Origin: GWF2-38-10 sp964527595
Lineage (GTDB): Bacteria > Babelota > Babeliae > Babelales > RVW-14
Assembly: GCA_964527595.1 (NCBI GenBank)
Contig: CAZGPI010000002.1
Location: 44,783-108,782 of the forward strand
Reading direction: 5' to 3'
DNA: 64,000 nt
Shown: positions 1 to 8,029 of the stretch, piece by piece
Position numbering within the stretch: the first letter of the stretch is position 1
How the letters are laid out: every line of letters begins with the position of its first letter
The notes under the pieces: model-generated
The model's input: the letters and a program-made list of their open reading frames with translations, nothing else
Told to the model about the DNA's origin: nothing
Databases searched by the model: none
Translations under genes and position numbers: made by a program

Positions 1-155
1 TCATGTATGGTTATTTGGCTAAGGATGTTGGTTAATCGCCAGAGCGGAGAATTTTTTTCAATTACGACATGAATATGATATCCGGATGTAAGTAATTTTC
101 TGATCAAGTTGGCGCCAATAAAGCCGGCGCCGCCGGTAACAAGACATATTTTCAT
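1..155 (-). CDS. NAD-dependent epimerase/dehydratase-family sugar reductase, partial (3' end outside window)
   Basis: Only the first 51 codons are present; the gene runs off the left edge. The protein opens with MKICLVTGGAGFIGANL, a Rossmann GxxGxxG nucleotide-binding motif of the extended short-chain dehydrogenase family, followed by SPLWRL, a sequence often seen just after it in NDP-sugar epimerases and reductases. Its ATG (155-153) overlaps the TGA stop of the upstream glycosyltransferase by four bases (ATGA), so the two are probably translationally coupled. Since rfbF, rfbG and rfbH homologues are adjacent, the likely job is the last ketoreduction or epimerisation that makes a CDP-3,6-dideoxyhexose (an abequose, paratose or ascarylose synthase type). 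The exact product cannot be told from the N-terminus. Confidence 0.8.
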   Translation of the reverse strand, partial: MKICLVTGGAGFIGANLIRKLLTSGYHIHVVIEKNSPLWRLTNILSQITIH

Positions 156-1183
156 AGAGATCCTTCGTTATGGAAAATTGTCGATGCTGGTAAAATTGTG
201 GTTATGGTGGCAGCTTCATAAAAAGATGATTGAGGGATAGCTTTTTGAGCGCTGCTTTGTTGCATGATTTCACGAATTACGTAAGGTGGTCTGCCTTTTA
301 CTTCTTCAAAAATTTTGATGAGGTATTCGCCAAGTGTTGCAAGTGCTAGCAGTTGAATGGTACCGAAAATAAACATGGTCATGAGTAAGGTCGAAAATCC
401 TTTAGGGGCGCCATATTTAAAGTGCCAATAGAGAAATGTTCCTGCTGCACCGACGGTAACAAATACGGCGGCCATAGCCAGCCGAGATATATACACAAGG
501 GGCTTATAGGAGAAATTTACGATGGCTTTTTTTGCCCACATAAAGTTTGCCATGAAACTATTGCTCGATTTTCCGGCCGCGCGTTCTTCTCTTGTGTATT
601 CAATTCCCGTCTGTTTAAATCCTGCCCAGGTGCGTAGACCACGAATATAAAGATCTTTTTCTGGTAAATGTTTGAGCACATTAACTACCTTTTTATCAAG
701 CAAGCTAAAGTCACCAGAATCAAGTGGAATGTCGAGATAAGAAAGTTGTTTGAAAACGCGGTAGAAGCACTTATAGCCTATTCTTCGCAAAAAACCATTA
801 TCTTTACGCTTTTTTGCAATTCCATAAAGAACGTCAAAGCCAGCTTCCCATTGAGCGATAAATTGTGGAATTATTTCTGGTGGGTCTTGAAGCGCACCCG
901 ACATAATCAGAACTCCGTCACTTTGCGCAAATCGAAATCCTGCAAGAATGCTTGGTTGATTGGAGCCAAAATTGCGTGACATGAAAATGGCTTTAACGTG
1001 AGCATCGCTGGCGATTGTTTCTTGGAGTATGTTATATGAATCATCGGTGCTCGCGTTATCGATAAAGACGAGTTCGTAGTCATAAGCAGGAAGTGTGTGC
1101 ATGACTAATGTAACGCGGTGATGAAGATTTTTTATGTTCTTTTCTTGATTATAACAAGTTGCAATAATTGATATTTTTTTCAC
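152..1183 (-). CDS. family 2 glycosyltransferase with C-terminal membrane segments (GtrB/DPM1-like)
   Basis: The 343-residue protein begins KKISIIATCYNQEKNI, the usual start of a GT-A family 2 enzyme, with FIDNASTDDS as the nucleotide-sugar/metal region. The last third holds two strongly hydrophobic helices (around residues 235-300), as in GtrB, ArnC and dolichyl-phosphate sugar synthases, which transfer a sugar from a nucleotide donor to polyprenyl phosphate. I choose GTG 1183 as the start: it has AAGGA eight bases upstream and matches the family N-terminus. An in-frame start at 1288 would add about 35 residues translated from a repeat inside the upstream gene. It lies ten bases after rfbG and overlaps the next gene by four bases. 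The natural inference is that it loads the dideoxyhexose, or a neighbouring sugar, onto a lipid carrier. Confidence 0.88.
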   Translation of the reverse strand: MKKISIIATCYNQEKNIKNLHHRVTLVMHTLPAYDYELVFIDNASTDDSYNILQETIASDAHVKAIFMSRNFGSNQPSILAGFRFAQSDGVLIMSGALQDPPEIIPQFIAQWEAGFDVLYGIAKKRKDNGFLRRIGYKCFYRVFKQLSYLDIPLDSGDFSLLDKKVVNVLKHLPEKDLYIRGLRTWAGFKQTGIEYTREERAAGKSSNSFMANFMWAKKAIVNFSYKPLVYISRLAMAAVFVTVGAAGTFLYWHFKYGAPKGFSTLLMTMFIFGTIQLLALATLGEYLIKIFEEVKGRPPYVIREIMQQSSAQKAIPQSSFYEAATITTILPASTIFHNEGSL

Positions 1184-1193
1184 AAAGCGGTCC

Positions 1194-2270
1194 TTATAGG
1201 GAGGTGCAGGAGGGCTTGCCGGCCATAGCCACCTGGGCGACGGCTGGAACGGCCTGCGGTAGATTATTGATTTTATTTTCTTGAGCAAAATAGTTTTTAT
1301 ACCAAGCTACTGTTTCTTCAAGCCCTTTGCGAACGCCGTATTTTGCATGCCATCCAAGAACGGTATGTGCTTTTTTTGAGCAAAGATGTTGGGCTGGAAT
1401 TTCATTGCAGGCCATGTTTTTGATTATTGGGGTAAGGTGGTTAGCGTTCATGAGATCCAAAATTTCATGCACCATTTCAACAACGGTGAATGGGTGGTCG
1501 GTACTGAAGTTGAAACATTGGCCGACTATTAACGGATTTTCCATTGCTTGGGCAAGGGTAAGGTAAGCGTCAACCACGTCTTTTACATAAATGTAATCGC
1601 GAACAAATTGGCCATTTGATCTAATTACAGGGGCTTGGTTATTAAGAATAGCTTTGATGGTTCCAGGTATTATGCGATTAAGGTGAAAATCACCGCCACC
1701 AAAAAAATTTCCACATCGTGTTACGCAAACCGGAAGTTTAAACGTATGGAAATACGATTGAGCTATCAGGTCGGTGCAGCTTTTTGAAACATCATAAGGG
1801 TGTTGGCCTTGCAGCGGAGCATCTTCGGTATAGGGTAATTTTTCTTGTGCTCCATAGGCTTTATCGCTTGAAGCAACAACGATGCGTTTGACCCATGGGC
1901 TTAAGCGGCAAGCTTCCAAAAGGTTCCATGTTCCTTCGATATTTGACCTGAATGTTGAGATCGGTGAGCGATTTGCATAACCGACAATTGCCTGGGCGCC
2001 TAAGTGGAAAACTGTTTCAATATCACTTTCATTCAGAACGCGAGTGAGTAGGTTTTGATCAAGAAGGTCGCCGATAATGACGGATGTTTTTTTATCCAAC
2101 TGTTGCTGAAAAAATACTGAATGTGAAATGAGATCACGTATTAAAACAAAAACGTTGGCTTCTTGCTCAATAAGCTCTTGAACAAGCCAGGGGCCTAGTA
2201 ATCCAGTTGCTCCGGTTACTAAAACATTTCTGTTTTTCCAGTATTTTTTTTCATTTGTATAATTTTCCAC
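1194..2270 (-). CDS. rfbG: CDP-glucose 4,6-dehydratase
   Basis: About 358 residues. It carries TGATGLLG (residues 19-26, NAD-binding) and HPYDVSKS (YxxxK catalytic pair near residue 160), and CGNFFGGGDFHLNRIIPGT, which is characteristic of RfbG. The enzyme converts CDP-glucose to CDP-4-keto-6-deoxyglucose. The GTG at 2270 is preferred because AAGGA sits eight bases upstream; the TTG at 2276 would leave only two. The last 21 residues (from PQAVPAVA to SCTSL) are translated from a dispersed palindromic element on the opposite strand (1199-1258), itself interrupted by a 33-base insert. The normal C-terminal tail has therefore been replaced or extended by repeat DNA. It lies downstream of rfbF, and its ribosome-binding site overlaps the rfbF stop codon. 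Confidence 0.9.
   Translation of the reverse strand: MENYTNEKKYWKNRNVLVTGATGLLGPWLVQELIEQEANVFVLIRDLISHSVFFQQQLDKKTSVIIGDLLDQNLLTRVLNESDIETVFHLGAQAIVGYANRSPISTFRSNIEGTWNLLEACRLSPWVKRIVVASSDKAYGAQEKLPYTEDAPLQGQHPYDVSKSCTDLIAQSYFHTFKLPVCVTRCGNFFGGGDFHLNRIIPGTIKAILNNQAPVIRSNGQFVRDYIYVKDVVDAYLTLAQAMENPLIVGQCFNFSTDHPFTVVEMVHEILDLMNANHLTPIIKNMACNEIPAQHLCSKKAHTVLGWHAKYGVRKGLEETVAWYKNYFAQENKINNLPQAVPAVAQVAMAGKPSCTSL
1199..1258 (+). repeat. palindromic element copy A, inside rfbG, interrupted by a 33-base insert
   Basis: GGGAGG, then TGCAGG and AGGG, a 33-base insert (1215-1247), then AACGG and CCTGCG. Removing the insert restores the 27-base element seen elsewhere in the window. Both the element (27) and the insert (33) are multiples of three, so the rfbG frame stays open to its end. 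The insert contains CCATAGCCAC and GACGGCTG, similar to a stretch near 54040-54060, so a second repeat appears nested in the first. Confidence 0.8.
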
Positions 2271-2281
2271 GAGCAAGTTCC

Positions 2282-3151
2282 TTAGATAATGCTTGAAGTT
2301 GTTTTTTCAGCTGGCATTGAGATACACGATGTGTCAATGGTTGCGGGTGTAAATACATCTTTTTCATCGCCCCATACTTTCCAAGGAGCACCCGTCTTCC
2401 AGAGTTCTTCGAGCTTTTGGTGTTCGCGGATAGTGTCCATGCATTGCCAAAATCCATAATGTTTGTACATCATGAGTTGACTATCTAAGGCAGCTTGTTT
2501 AAGCGGTGTTTGCTCAAGAATGCAGTCTGAACCAACAGAAAGATATTTGAGAAAATCTTTTTGTATAACCATGTAGCCACCATTAATCCATTCATCTTCG
2601 ATTTTCTTTTTTTCTGAAAAAGAGACGATGGTATTTCCTGAGACTTCGAGATTTCCAAAGCGTGATTGGAGATTGACGCCGGTAAGTGTTATATGTTTTC
2701 CGTGTGATTCATGGAAGTGAACAAGATCCTTAATGTTGACGTCGGCAACGCCGTCGCCGTAGGTAAGCAAAAAGGTGTTAGTATCAACGTATTTTGCCGC
2801 ACGTGCAACGCGTCCACCGGTTAAGCAATCTTGTCCCGTGTCTACTAACGTTATTTCCCATTCTTCATTATTTGCTTGGTGCTCAGAAACAACTCCGGTC
2901 TTGGTATTGACGGTAAAATTTATATCTTCCATGCGGTAATTAAGAAAATAATTTTTAATTACTTCGCCTTTGTAGCCAAGGCATATGATGAATCGATAAA
3001 AGCCATAGGTTGAATAAGTTTTCATGATGTGCCAGAGAATTGGCTTGCCGCCGATTGGAACCATTGGTTTTGGGCGAAATTCTGTTTCTTCTCGTAGGCG
3101 CGTTCCTAGTCCGCCAGCAAGAATCATTACCGGAATATTACTCTTCTTCAC
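2282..3151 (-). CDS. rfbF: glucose-1-phosphate cytidylyltransferase
   Basis: 289 residues from GTG 3151, which has an AAGGAGA ribosome-binding site; the in-frame ATG further upstream has none. The nucleotidyltransferase signature GGLGTRL is at residues 13-19 and FRPKPM at 25-30. PIGGKPILWHIMKTYSTYGF and the internal YGDGVADV are typical of RfbF. The enzyme makes CDP-glucose from CTP and glucose-1-phosphate, the first committed step of CDP-3,6-dideoxyhexose synthesis. It is the first gene of a four-gene minus-strand operon (rfbF, rfbG, glycosyltransferase, reductase), with a good sigma-70-type promoter just upstream. The C-terminus is somewhat longer than in typical RfbF (about 257 residues). 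Confidence 0.93.
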   Translation of the reverse strand: MKKSNIPVMILAGGLGTRLREETEFRPKPMVPIGGKPILWHIMKTYSTYGFYRFIICLGYKGEVIKNYFLNYRMEDINFTVNTKTGVVSEHQANNEEWEITLVDTGQDCLTGGRVARAAKYVDTNTFLLTYGDGVADVNIKDLVHFHESHGKHITLTGVNLQSRFGNLEVSGNTIVSFSEKKKIEDEWINGGYMVIQKDFLKYLSVGSDCILEQTPLKQAALDSQLMMYKHYGFWQCMDTIREHQKLEELWKTGAPWKVWGDEKDVFTPATIDTSCISMPAEKTTSSII

Positions 3152-3206
3152 TACGTATCTCCTTTTGATTTTGAATGAATAATTCACTCAACAGATAAGT
3201 TCTCTT

Positions 3207-3235
3207 ATGTTATGTTTCATGATGTTACATGTCAA
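3207..3235 (-). promoter_or_regulatory. sigma-70-type promoter for the rfbF operon
   Basis: On the minus strand TTGACA (3235-3230) is followed after 17 bases by TAACAT (3212-3207), about 55 bases before the rfbF start codon. It sits in the 94-base divergent spacer shared with the plus-strand reductase gene. Confidence 0.65.
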
Positions 3236-3280
3236 GACTCAATGTCAAAATATTAAGGCTGAGAGAGCATAGGATGAAGT

Positions 3281-3976
3281 ATGGCAGCACCAATAAAAAT
3301 GCAGGCAACCGTTGCTGAAATTATTCAGTATTCAGGTGATATATACCAGGTAGTTTTTACACCTGAAAAAAAAATACCAAAATTTAAATCGGGTCAGTTT
3401 TTACATTTGGCTCTAGATGAATATGACTCATATACTGGTTTGTGGCCAGAGTCGCGGGCATTCTCAATAGCATCATCAAATAAAAGCTCTCAAATAACGA
3501 TTGTGTACAGTGTTAAGGGAAGTTTTACCGGACGTATGAAAAATGAGCTCTGTGTTGGGAAGACCGTTTGGTTAAAATTTCCTTATGGTTCATTTGTGAT
3601 TAATGCATACGACCATACTCAAGATGTTGTGTTAGTAGCTGGCGGAACAGGAATTGCTCCATATATTCCATATCTGGAAGAGGAACTTGTGCAGCCAACA
3701 GGAAGGCGAATAGTTCTTGTTTATGGTATTCGTGGTGATCACTGTTTCTTGTTTGAAGAGTTAGTGAAAACACGTTGCCAATGGTTGCCTAAATTTGAGC
3801 TTGTGTTGTTTAATGCGCAAGCGATTGATTTTTCTGTGGTTATTAATAAGGCAGAGGCGTTACATGATCCACATTATTTCATATCAGGTCCGCAAGGCAT
3901 GATAACGTCGTTGCGTAGCTTTTTGGCGTCTGAGTGTGTAAGTCAAGATAGGGTTCATGTTGACGATTGGGATTAG
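3281..3976 (+). CDS. FNR-like flavin reductase, probable E3-type partner of RfbH, lacking a ferredoxin domain
   Basis: 231 residues. It carries an FAD-binding RAFSIASS (59-66), FPYGSF (100-105) as the phosphate-side motif and AGGTGIAP (120-127), the NAD(P)H-binding loop of the ferredoxin-NADP reductase superfamily. It stands directly before rfbH. In Yersinia and Salmonella the partner of RfbH/E1 is E3 (AscD/DdhD), an NADH reductase of about 330 residues with an N-terminal plant-type [2Fe-2S] ferredoxin domain. Here only the FAD and NAD modules are present, and no CxxxxCxxC cluster motif is seen. The role as E1 reductase is inferred from position. A general flavin or ferredoxin reductase is the alternative. 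Confidence 0.8.
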   Translation: MAAPIKMQATVAEIIQYSGDIYQVVFTPEKKIPKFKSGQFLHLALDEYDSYTGLWPESRAFSIASSNKSSQITIVYSVKGSFTGRMKNELCVGKTVWLKFPYGSFVINAYDHTQDVVLVAGGTGIAPYIPYLEEELVQPTGRRIVLVYGIRGDHCFLFEELVKTRCQWLPKFELVLFNAQAIDFSVVINKAEALHDPHYFISGPQGMITSLRSFLASECVSQDRVHVDDWD

Positions 3977-4007
3977 TTTTTTTAGGTAAGTATTGAGGAG
4001 TAATGAA

Positions 4008-5366
4008 ATGATTAATGAAGAAAAAGAATTAAGAAAACAAATTAAAGATTTAGTTAAGCAATATCATCAGTGTCGGTTTGGCTCTGGCGAAGGTGCCGTA
4101 ACCTCGGTTCGTTACGCGGGAAGAGTTTTTGATGACGCTGAAATGGTTTCGCTTGTTGATGCATCGCTTGATTTTTGGCTAACAGCTGGAAGATTTACCG
4201 AAGAATTTGAATCGAGTCTGGCTGCTTTTTTGGATGTTGAATCGGCCTTATTAGTTAATTCTGGATCGTCGGCAAATCTACTTGCCATGAGTGCATTAAC
4301 CTCGCCTTTGCTTGGGAGCAGAAAGTTGAATCCTGGCGACGAGGTTATAACCGTGGCGGCTGGTTTTCCAACAACCGTCAATCCAATAATTCAAAACAAT
4401 CTTATTCCTGTTTTTGTCGATGTTGACCTTGGGACTTATAACACGACGTTGGAACGTATACAAAAAGCGCTTTCACCAAAAACTAAAGCAATTTTCTTAG
4501 CCCATACCCTGGGTAATCCATATGACCTTGAAGGTATAATAAAAATTGCTCAGGAAAATAATCTTTTTTTCATAGAAGATTGTTGTGATGCTCTTGGTTC
4601 AACGTTTAATGGAAAAATGCTTGGATCATTTGGCCATATTGCAACCTTTTCCTTTTATCCAGCACATCATATTACGATGGGCGAGGGTGGCGCTGTAGCG
4701 ACGAGTGATGATGTGCTTGCTCGAGCATTAATGTCGTTACGAGATTGGGGGCGCGATTGCTATTGTAATGGTGGTGAGAATGATACCTGCGGCCGGCGCT
4801 TTACCGGACAATATGGAACATTACCGTTAGGGTACGATCACAAATACGTTTATTCGCATATTGGGTACAATTTAAAAGCAACCGACATGCAAGCGGCTAT
4901 TGGTGTTGAGCAACTGAAAAAATTACCAAAATTTTGCCAACGACGAAAAGAAAATTTTAAACTTTGGTCAAAAGGCTTTGAAAAATTTTCTGAATACTTT
5001 ATTCTGCCTTGGGCAATCGCTGGTTCAGATCCTGCTTGGTTTGCTTTTCCGCTTTCGATTAAAGATGATGCTGGTTTTACGCGTACCGATTTGACAAGGT
5101 ATTTAGCGAGTAAGAAAATAGAAACACGAAATCTTTTTGCTGGTAATATTGTTCGCCAACCGGCTTATGCAGACGTTGATTATCGTATCGCTGAACCATT
5201 AGTTAATACAGATTTTATCATGAATAATACTTTTTTCTTGGGAACATATCCCGGGCTTTCTGAGCCGCAAATAAACTATGTTTTAAGCCAGATTCAGGAA
5301 TTTATTGAGCAACGAAGTGTTCAAACAAAGGAGCATTCGACATTGTGTGGCCGCTGCACATTATAG
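4008..5366 (+). CDS. rfbH: CDP-4-keto-6-deoxyglucose-3-dehydrase (E1, RfbH)
   Basis: 452 residues from ATG 4008, with GAGGAG seven bases upstream; a TTG 15 bases earlier overlaps that site. It is a fold-type I aminotransferase-like protein in which the PLP-binding lysine is replaced by histidine: FYPAHH puts His at 220-221, the diagnostic substitution of E1. Cys193, Cys251, Cys253 and Cys261 reproduce the C-X57-C-X1-C-X7-C spacing of the E1 [2Fe-2S] cluster. With PMP and electrons from a reductase, the enzyme removes the 3-hydroxyl from CDP-4-keto-6-deoxyglucose. All key residues are intact, so the pathway is probably active. It converges on murE with a 3-base gap. Confidence 0.95.
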   Translation: MINEEKELRKQIKDLVKQYHQCRFGSGEGAVTSVRYAGRVFDDAEMVSLVDASLDFWLTAGRFTEEFESSLAAFLDVESALLVNSGSSANLLAMSALTSPLLGSRKLNPGDEVITVAAGFPTTVNPIIQNNLIPVFVDVDLGTYNTTLERIQKALSPKTKAIFLAHTLGNPYDLEGIIKIAQENNLFFIEDCCDALGSTFNGKMLGSFGHIATFSFYPAHHITMGEGGAVATSDDVLARALMSLRDWGRDCYCNGGENDTCGRRFTGQYGTLPLGYDHKYVYSHIGYNLKATDMQAAIGVEQLKKLPKFCQRRKENFKLWSKGFEKFSEYFILPWAIAGSDPAWFAFPLSIKDDAGFTRTDLTRYLASKKIETRNLFAGNIVRQPAYADVDYRIAEPLVNTDFIMNNTFFLGTYPGLSEPQINYVLSQIQEFIEQRSVQTKEHSTLCGRCTL

Positions 5367-5369
5367 GTG

Positions 5370-6782
5370 CTAAAAGCGCTTAACTTCCTCAAGGTCATCA
5401 AAGTGGTGTTTTTCACCTTTGATAAGATAATAGTTTTCGTGACCCTTGCCCAAAAGCGCAATAATCGAATGCGGTTGAGCATTTTGTGTCGCAAGGGTTA
5501 TCGCTTTTTTGCGGTCAAGTTCAACAATAACAGAAGTCATTTTTTCTTTTGGAATGCCGGCAACAATTTCATTGGCAATTGCTTGACGATCTTCGTCGCG
5601 CGGATTGTCGTCGGTAACAATAATAAGATCAGCATAGTCTGCCGCAAGTTTGCCCATTACCGGGCGCTTGGTGGTGTCTCTATTACCGCCGCAACCAAAA
5701 ATCACAATAAGATGCGATGTTAAAGGGCGTAATGTTTTGAGCACTTCGTCAAATGCTCCTGGCTTATGAGCAAAATCGACAAATGCCTTGGCGCCATTTT
5801 TAAGGGTGTGCATTTGTAGGCGTCCTGGAACTCCAGCAAATGTTGCAAGTGCTTGAGTAATTATATTTGAAGTTACGCCGAGCTCTGAACAAATCAATTT
5901 GGCCATACAAACATTGTAATTATTGTATGCTCCAACGAGCGCCGGGCATAAGGGAGGTGCAGGAGGGAACGGCCTGCAAGCTTCTTCTAAATAAAAGATA
6001 TGATGCTGTGTTTGCGATTCGCTTGTTTCTTGTTGCTCAAAGCCGAACGCAATAACTTTTTGCTTTAATCCATTTTCATCAAAATACTCAACCGCTTTTT
6101 TGCCCCATGGATTATCAATGTTTATAACGGCAATGCCATTTTGTTTTAATTGCTTGAATAGCGCAGCTTTGGTTTGAAAATAGTGCTCCATGCTTGGATG
6201 AAAATCCATATGTTCTGGGCTAAGATTGGTGAATCCAACAGCATCAAATTCAATGCCGTGGATCCGTGAAAGTGCGATAGAATGTGAGGATATTTCCATG
6301 ATAACGTAATCGATTTTCTCTTTTACGCACTCGGCTAAAAACATTTGAATATAGTCGGCCGCGGGGGATGTTAAGGTGCTTTCTTCTTCTTTGTCGCCAA
6401 TTTTGTTTTTAATAGAACCAATGAGCGCTGTTTTATACCCGGCCTGGTTTAGCAGATGGTCAACAAGATAGGTTGTTGTGGTTTTGCCAGCGGTGCCGGT
6501 AATTCCAATAAATTTGAGTTTTTGTGCGGGATTATTTAAAGCTTGAGCCGCATAAGCGGCAAGTGCTTTGCGTGTATCATCGACAAAAATGATTTGAATG
6601 TGTGCAGGGATGTCTTTAGGGATGTATGATTTGTCTACAATAATCGTTGTCGCACCGCGGTTAATGGCTTTTGGGATGTAAGTAGCTCCATCTTCTTTAT
6701 GGCCTTTTATTGCAACGAACGTTGACCCCGGTCCGACGTGGTTGGTGTTACAAGTTACAGGATAAATAACAGGAATAAACAT
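5370..6782 (-). CDS. murE: UDP-N-acetylmuramoyl-tripeptide synthetase (MurE) with in-frame repeat insertion
   Basis: 470 residues. The ATP loop GTAGKTTTT is at 96-104, the Mur-ligase SPEHMDFH near 188-195, and DNPRDE at 392-397. The DNPR tetrad is the meso-diaminopimelate signature, so this enzyme should add mDAP to UDP-MurNAc-L-Ala-D-Glu in the cytoplasm. Residues 269-277 (CRPFPPAPP) are encoded by a complete 27-base palindromic element on the opposite strand. They lie just before the LVGAYNNYN segment (usually GxxNxxN) at the boundary of the central and C-terminal domains, where a loop extension would be tolerated. The ORF is otherwise intact. An extended -10 promoter lies 50 bases upstream. 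Confidence 0.94.
   Translation of the reverse strand: MFIPVIYPVTCNTNHVGPGSTFVAIKGHKEDGATYIPKAINRGATTIIVDKSYIPKDIPAHIQIIFVDDTRKALAAYAAQALNNPAQKLKFIGITGTAGKTTTTYLVDHLLNQAGYKTALIGSIKNKIGDKEEESTLTSPAADYIQMFLAECVKEKIDYVIMEISSHSIALSRIHGIEFDAVGFTNLSPEHMDFHPSMEHYFQTKAALFKQLKQNGIAVINIDNPWGKKAVEYFDENGLKQKVIAFGFEQQETSESQTQHHIFYLEEACRPFPPAPPLCPALVGAYNNYNVCMAKLICSELGVTSNIITQALATFAGVPGRLQMHTLKNGAKAFVDFAHKPGAFDEVLKTLRPLTSHLIVIFGCGGNRDTTKRPVMGKLAADYADLIIVTDDNPRDEDRQAIANEIVAGIPKEKMTSVIVELDRKKAITLATQNAQPHSIIALLGKGHENYYLIKGEKHHFDDLEEVKRF
5952..5978 (+). repeat. palindromic element copy B, in frame inside murE
   Basis: A complete 27-base copy: GGGAGG, stem TGCAGG, loop AGGGAACGG, stem CCTGCA. It is identical to copies C and F. 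It is read antisense by murE as nine codons (residues 269-277), in a different frame from the one used in uvrC and rfbG. Confidence 0.9.
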
Positions 6783-6828
6783 TGGTTCTCCACAATAAAA
6801 ATCTCCCTATGAGCATGACGATGAGACT

Positions 6829-6837
6829 ATTGTAGCA
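6829..6837 (-). promoter_or_regulatory. extended -10 promoter for murE
   Basis: On the minus strand TGC directly precedes TACAAT (6834-6829), an extended -10 element about 47 bases upstream of the murE ATG. No convincing -35 hexamer is seen at 16-18 bases. The same TTGTGCTA context recurs before other genes here. Confidence 0.5.
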
Positions 6838-7384
6838 CAAAACCAACTTGATTTGAGGTTTATTGTGATTCGGGGTGTGGTGTCGTTTCACCGAATGTTA
6901 TGTTAATGAGGGAAAAAGGAAGTCTAAGAGCCTCTCTTTTTTTATGTATCATAATGATGCAGTTTGCTGTTAGGAGCTTTATCGCGTTGTTTTTTTGTGA
7001 TTGAAAATTAGTTACGAACAATTTTGTTCGTAACTAATTTTCAAAAGAGATAAAAGTGGTATTTAAAGGCTTAATTTGATTTTTTGCATGAGAAAACGAG
7101 TCTTGAGTTTTGGTGAAAATTATATGAAGGGGTACCCCTAAGAGCCACCTACATATTTTTGATAAAATCATTAAATGTAGTCTTCGCTGCTCTGGTGAGT
7201 TGTTTTTGAATGAATTTTATGATTTAAATAGTATCTAAGGCTCTTGCGCGGTTGTTATTATGTTGTGTAACGTTGAGACAATTGATGCTGTTGTAAATGA
7301 AATAAATTGATTAAAATAATGAGAATCTTGCATAATGCAAATCTGATTGAAATACTTAAGCTTTTTAAAGCGATAGGACTTTTT
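6838..7384. other. intergenic region without a supported gene
   Basis: About 550 bases between the murE promoter and the ATG at 7385. It contains the 42-bp palindrome and a short GGGGTACCCC palindrome (about 7131-7140). No ORF with a ribosome-binding site or recognisable product is seen on either strand. Confidence 0.6.
7002..7043. repeat. perfect 42-bp inverted repeat (20-bp arms, 2-base loop)
   Basis: The left arm runs from TGAAAATTAG to TTACGAACAA, the centre is TT, and the right arm is its exact reverse complement, ending in TTTTCA. No T-run follows, so it is not a usual intrinsic terminator. It lies in the long spacer between murE and the next plus-strand gene. Confidence 0.9.
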
Positions 7385-8029
7385 ATGTATAACCAAAACA
7401 ACAATCCAGAGAGCGATTTTACAAAAACATTGTCACGCGATCGTGATATTATAGAAGTTAATGAAAAAATTGATGAATTAATTAAAGATGAAAAATTCCT
7501 TATACAGTTAGCTCAATCAGGCAAGAAGGTTATAAGCGTTGGGGTATTGCCTGAATCATTAAAGATTAATTTTGCACAATTGATTGAAAAAATAAGCAGT
7601 TTGCGTGATGAGATTTTGCAAAAAAAAGAAGACGTTCTTACTAAAAATTCATTAATCAAACAACGGGTAGCCGTTTTGCTTGGGTCTGAAGAGGTTGATG
7701 TTGACCAAACAGAATATGAAAAATCTGAAATTAGCGTTCTAGAATACTCGGGCTTGCTGGATAATATTTGTGCTGAGTTAAATAGTGAGCATATATCGTT
7801 AACATTGTTTTTAAGCGATAAGTGTCCAAAACACGTTATTGTTGGCGCCCATGCGGCAGAATCTTTTAGCGTAGTAGCACAAGAACAAATTAATGCTATT
7901 AAGCGCCATGTTAAAGCAATTCAACGTGATTTAGATGTAAGTTATTCGCGCTATAGCTATGGTTTTGACGCACAGCTTAAGCGAATAGACTATGTTGAGT
8001 CTTTGGTTAAAAAAGAAGAGATTCAATAA
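7385..8029 (+). CDS. hypothetical protein, coiled-coil rich
   Basis: The frame is open from 7307 (TTG), but ATG 7385 is the first start with a plausible ribosome-binding site (AGGA about nine bases upstream), giving 214 residues. It is not recognised. The sequence is acidic and helical with heptad-like stretches (residues 30-110 and 170-214). It has no signal peptide or membrane helix from this start; the upstream extension would add a weak hydrophobic segment. It converges on the HisRS-like gene, and the two coding regions overlap by 23 bases at their 3' ends. No function is proposed. Confidence 0.6.
   Translation: MYNQNNNPESDFTKTLSRDRDIIEVNEKIDELIKDEKFLIQLAQSGKKVISVGVLPESLKINFAQLIEKISSLRDEILQKKEDVLTKNSLIKQRVAVLLGSEEVDVDQTEYEKSEISVLEYSGLLDNICAELNSEHISLTLFLSDKCPKHVIVGAHAAESFSVVAQEQINAIKRHVKAIQRDLDVSYSRYSYGFDAQLKRIDYVESLVKKEEIQ

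Noticed and set aside
1184..1288. Longer form of the family 2 glycosyltransferase
   Set aside because: The additional residues come from repeat DNA inside rfbG, and the GTG at 1183 has a good ribosome-binding site at the family N-terminus.
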